Below are positions 6,303-7,323 of a stretch of DNA of 7,323 nt, piece by piece; within the stretch, counting starts at the first letter, position 1, and each line of letters begins with the position of its first letter. A program made the translations under genes and the position numbers. Where the stretch lies: assembly GCA_031290205.1 (NCBI GenBank), contig JAITNZ010000148.1, positions 1-7,323 of the forward strand. Direction: 5' to 3'. The notes below the pieces were generated by a model. The model was given only the letters and a program-made list of their open reading frames with translations, was not told the DNA's origin and did no database searches. Source of the DNA: Spirochaetaceae bacterium. Its GTDB lineage: Bacteria > Spirochaetota > Spirochaetia > Treponematales > Breznakiellaceae.

Positions 6303-6668
6303 CTATTTAACGGGACGCAGAACTTTCCGTTTTTTGTATTCTTTGTTTTCACCCGTTTGTTCACGCTTGGGACGGTTTGCACGCTTTTCGCCCTCGTTGT
6401 GCAATGCGACTGCTTTTGGCGTTGCGCGTTTTTGTTCGCGGACAGATTTTTCCAGTACACGGAGAGATTCATCAAAACCTTTTAGAAATTCTTGTAAATC
6501 ATCGGCAAAGAGGACGATCGACTGGCGCTCGAATTCGCCTGGATCTTTGTTTTTGCTCTCGACGATATTTAAATAGAGATCGCCAAGCCGATTTTCTTTT
6601 ACATTAAAAAAGTAGGTTCTGTTCTTAAATTGAACCTTTGTTGAAAATATTTCACCACGTATACCCAT
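6303..6668 (-). CDS. bpuR: PUR-domain DNA/RNA-binding protein, BpuR-like (DUF3276)
   Basis: A 121-residue nucleic-acid-binding protein. Residues 1-72 match the spirochaete/Bacteroidetes PUR fold: GEIFSTKVQFKNRTYFFNVK, then GDLYLNIVESK and a helix around FADDLQEFLKGFDESLRVLEK. Borrelia BpuR of this family binds DNA and RNA and represses its own translation and that of other genes. From residue 75 on there is a strongly basic, probably disordered tail (KREQTGENKEYKKRKVLRPVK), likely an added non-specific binding arm. The ATG at 6668 has AGGAG 5 nt upstream on the minus strand. A candidate promoter (TTGCAA, 17 nt, AATACT) overlaps a palindrome at 6698-6713. The gene converges on the MptE-like gene, and its upstream side abuts repeat R2. 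Family call is strong; the symbol is by analogy with Borrelia. Confidence 0.85.
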   Translation of the reverse strand: MGIRGEIFSTKVQFKNRTYFFNVKENRLGDLYLNIVESKNKDPGEFERQSIVLFADDLQEFLKGFDESLRVLEKSVREQKRATPKAVALHNEGEKRANRPKREQTGENKEYKKRKVLRPVK

Positions 6669-6697
6669 AGTTTCTCCTGTTCTGAGTATTCACTAAT

Positions 6698-6713
6698 TTG
6701 CATTTATTTGCAA
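6698..6713 (-). promoter_or_regulatory. Palindromic operator-like site upstream of the PUR-domain gene
   Basis: TTGCA (6698-6702) and TGCAA (6709-6713) are perfect half-sites separated by 6 A/T bases. The right half overlaps the proposed -35 (6708-6713), with a proposed -10 at 6685-6690. A regulator bound here would block transcription. No regulator is identified, and the predicted leader is very short. Confidence 0.35.
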
Positions 6714-6737
6714 GCGAATCACCGCAATACGCAATAG

Positions 6738-6936
6738 GGGTGCACTTCAAAATTCGTGGTAAATCAGGTAGGCGCTATGATAGTAATCCAGTAGAGGAGG
6801 GGGAAGTCTCCCCCTCGCCCAGTAACTGCGCCCAAAACGTTGAGGGCGTTGGGGGTTAATACAGCACGGCGTAGCGCCAGCAAAAACCACTGTTCAGAAA
6901 GCGGTATCAGCGCGCCGGGCGCACTGCGTTGCGCCC
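6738..6936 (-). repeat. Repeat R2 (~199 bp), right arm of the inverted pair
   Basis: This is the inverted counterpart of R1 (2306-2506). It starts with GGGTGCACTTCAAAATTC next to the promoter region of the PUR-domain gene, just as R1 ends next to the aminopeptidase promoter. It retains the G/C hairpin (6797-6816) and a 34-nt form of the interspersed motif (6844-6877, minus strand, two bases shorter). Open frames through it are repeat-derived and not called. Confidence 0.85.
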
Positions 6937-6960
6937 TACAGCGTAGTGTTAGGGCGTCCT

Positions 6961-6996
6961 GCGCCACGCCATGAACGATTAACCGCAACAACGCCC
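6961..6996 (+). repeat. 36-nt interspersed motif, copy 5
   Basis: It belongs to a 40-bp stretch (6958-6997) identical to 2142-2181. In contrast to R2, it keeps the same orientation as its upstream partner, so the right-hand mosaic is not a simple flip of the left-hand one. It is followed by a 22-nt block at 7001-7022, 21 of 22 identical to 2283-2304. Confidence 0.85.
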
Positions 6997-7017
6997 ATGC
7001 GGGCGCGTTCACTGGGC

Positions 7018-7032
7018 GGGGTATCAGACCCC
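7018..7032. repeat. Short inverted repeat near the probable left edge of the insertion sequence
   Basis: GGGGT-ATCAG-ACCCC. Similarity to the upstream mosaic ends at 7022, and new sequence leading to the transposase starts about here, so this is a candidate IS left end. The matching right end is outside the window. Confidence 0.35.
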
Positions 7033-7074
7033 AAGTTGATGACGCCCTTTTCATCCTGAAGGCGAGGGCAAAAA

Positions 7075-7087
7075 GCGCCTGAGGCGC
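7075..7087 (+). promoter_or_regulatory. Hairpin overlapping the transposase ribosome-binding site
   Basis: GCGCCT-G-AGGCGC is a perfect inverted repeat that contains the GAGG-like Shine-Dalgarno immediately before the ATG at 7089. Insertion sequences commonly use such structures to damp translation from read-through transcripts. Confidence 0.45.
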
Positions 7088-7088
7088 A

Positions 7089-7323
7089 ATGAAAGTAGGA
7101 AAGCATATCTATCTTTATGAAGTTACCGGTTTCAGGAACGCAAACGGGAACCCGCGTAACAAAAAATATCCGGTAGGAAAAATCGACCCCGATACCGGAG
7201 ATGCCGTTTACAAGCCGGAATATATTTCAAGAATGGCAAAAGCGGGAACTCCGCTACCGGCGCGAAACGCGACAGTTTTACCCGAAACATTTACGGTGAG
7301 TGACATACGAAAATCAACGATAA
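7089..7323 (+). CDS. IS1634/IS4-like transposase, N-terminal part (runs off the window)
   Basis: Only the first 78 codons are present; the frame is open to the last base and there is a TGA in frame just upstream (7080-7082), so ATG 7089 is the first possible ATG start. The product opens with HIYLYEVTGFRNANGNPRNK and continues KYPVGKIDPDTGDAVYKPEY. This matches the N-terminal signature of IS1634-type DDE transposases, which typically read 'Y.YES.SY.d...kp.NkR..IGKID..TGE'. The catalytic DDE residues would lie beyond the window, so integrity cannot be judged. The start is preceded by a small hairpin that covers its ribosome-binding site. It sits directly beside the repeat mosaic, which it may have entered. 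Confidence 0.65.
   Translation, partial: MKVGKHIYLYEVTGFRNANGNPRNKKYPVGKIDPDTGDAVYKPEYISRMAKAGTPLPARNATVLPETFTVSDIRKSTI

Noticed and set aside
6207..6607. Plus-strand open frames opposite the PUR-domain gene
   Set aside because: They overlap a confidently identified minus-strand gene and have low-complexity products without a ribosome-binding site.
6764..7054. A 96-codon minus-strand open frame over R2 and the 36-nt motif
   Set aside because: It is composed of repeat sequence, uses a different frame relation to the repeat than the R1 frame, and shows no family features.

Overview
The window looks like spirochaete DNA, most likely a Treponema-like organism with near-balanced base composition. 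The main evidence is a PUR-domain nucleic-acid-binding protein of the Borrelia BpuR type (minus strand, 6303-6668). It sits beside a treponeme-style acidic protein, an MptE-like (DUF115) protein and a lipoprotein-like COG4324 aminopeptidase. The organism call is an inference from protein character; no rRNA or tRNA gene is present.

Layout. (1) 1-1840 is a decaying prophage piece. It holds the 3' part of an HK97-type major capsid gene broken by a one-base frameshift near 483 and by a scrambled or inserted stretch at about 720-833. A strong hairpin follows at 1100-1127. Two small phage-type genes then lie on the minus strand: a degenerate J-domain-like protein and a tiny four-cysteine protein. 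(2) 1841-2562 has no convincing gene. It is a mosaic of GC-rich repeats: a 200-bp MITE-like element with 11-bp inverted ends, two mirror-image hairpins, a recurring 36-nt motif and a ~200-bp repeat (R1). (3) 2563-6668 is an intact block of host-type genes: aminopeptidase, then acidic protein and MptE-like protein as a two-gene unit, then the convergent PUR-domain gene. (4) 6669-7088 returns to the repeat mosaic, with R2 an inverted copy of R1. (5) 7089-7323 is the start of an IS1634/IS4-like transposase that runs out of the window.

Working together. The acidic protein and the MptE-like protein are probably co-expressed. A sigma70-like promoter (TTGCCA-17-TAAAAT) precedes the first, only 30 nt separate them, and a hairpin covers the second gene's ribosome-binding site in a way that would suit translational coupling. 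The aminopeptidase and the PUR gene appear to be separate units.

The most notable structure is that the ~4.2-kb host block is bracketed by R1 (2306-2506) and R2 (6738-6936), about 88 percent identical and inverted, with phage remnants on one side and an IS on the other. Such a pair could support inversion of the block, though simple dispersal of a common genomic repeat explains it equally well. I see no CRISPR array, no toxin-antitoxin pair and no clear new defence system.
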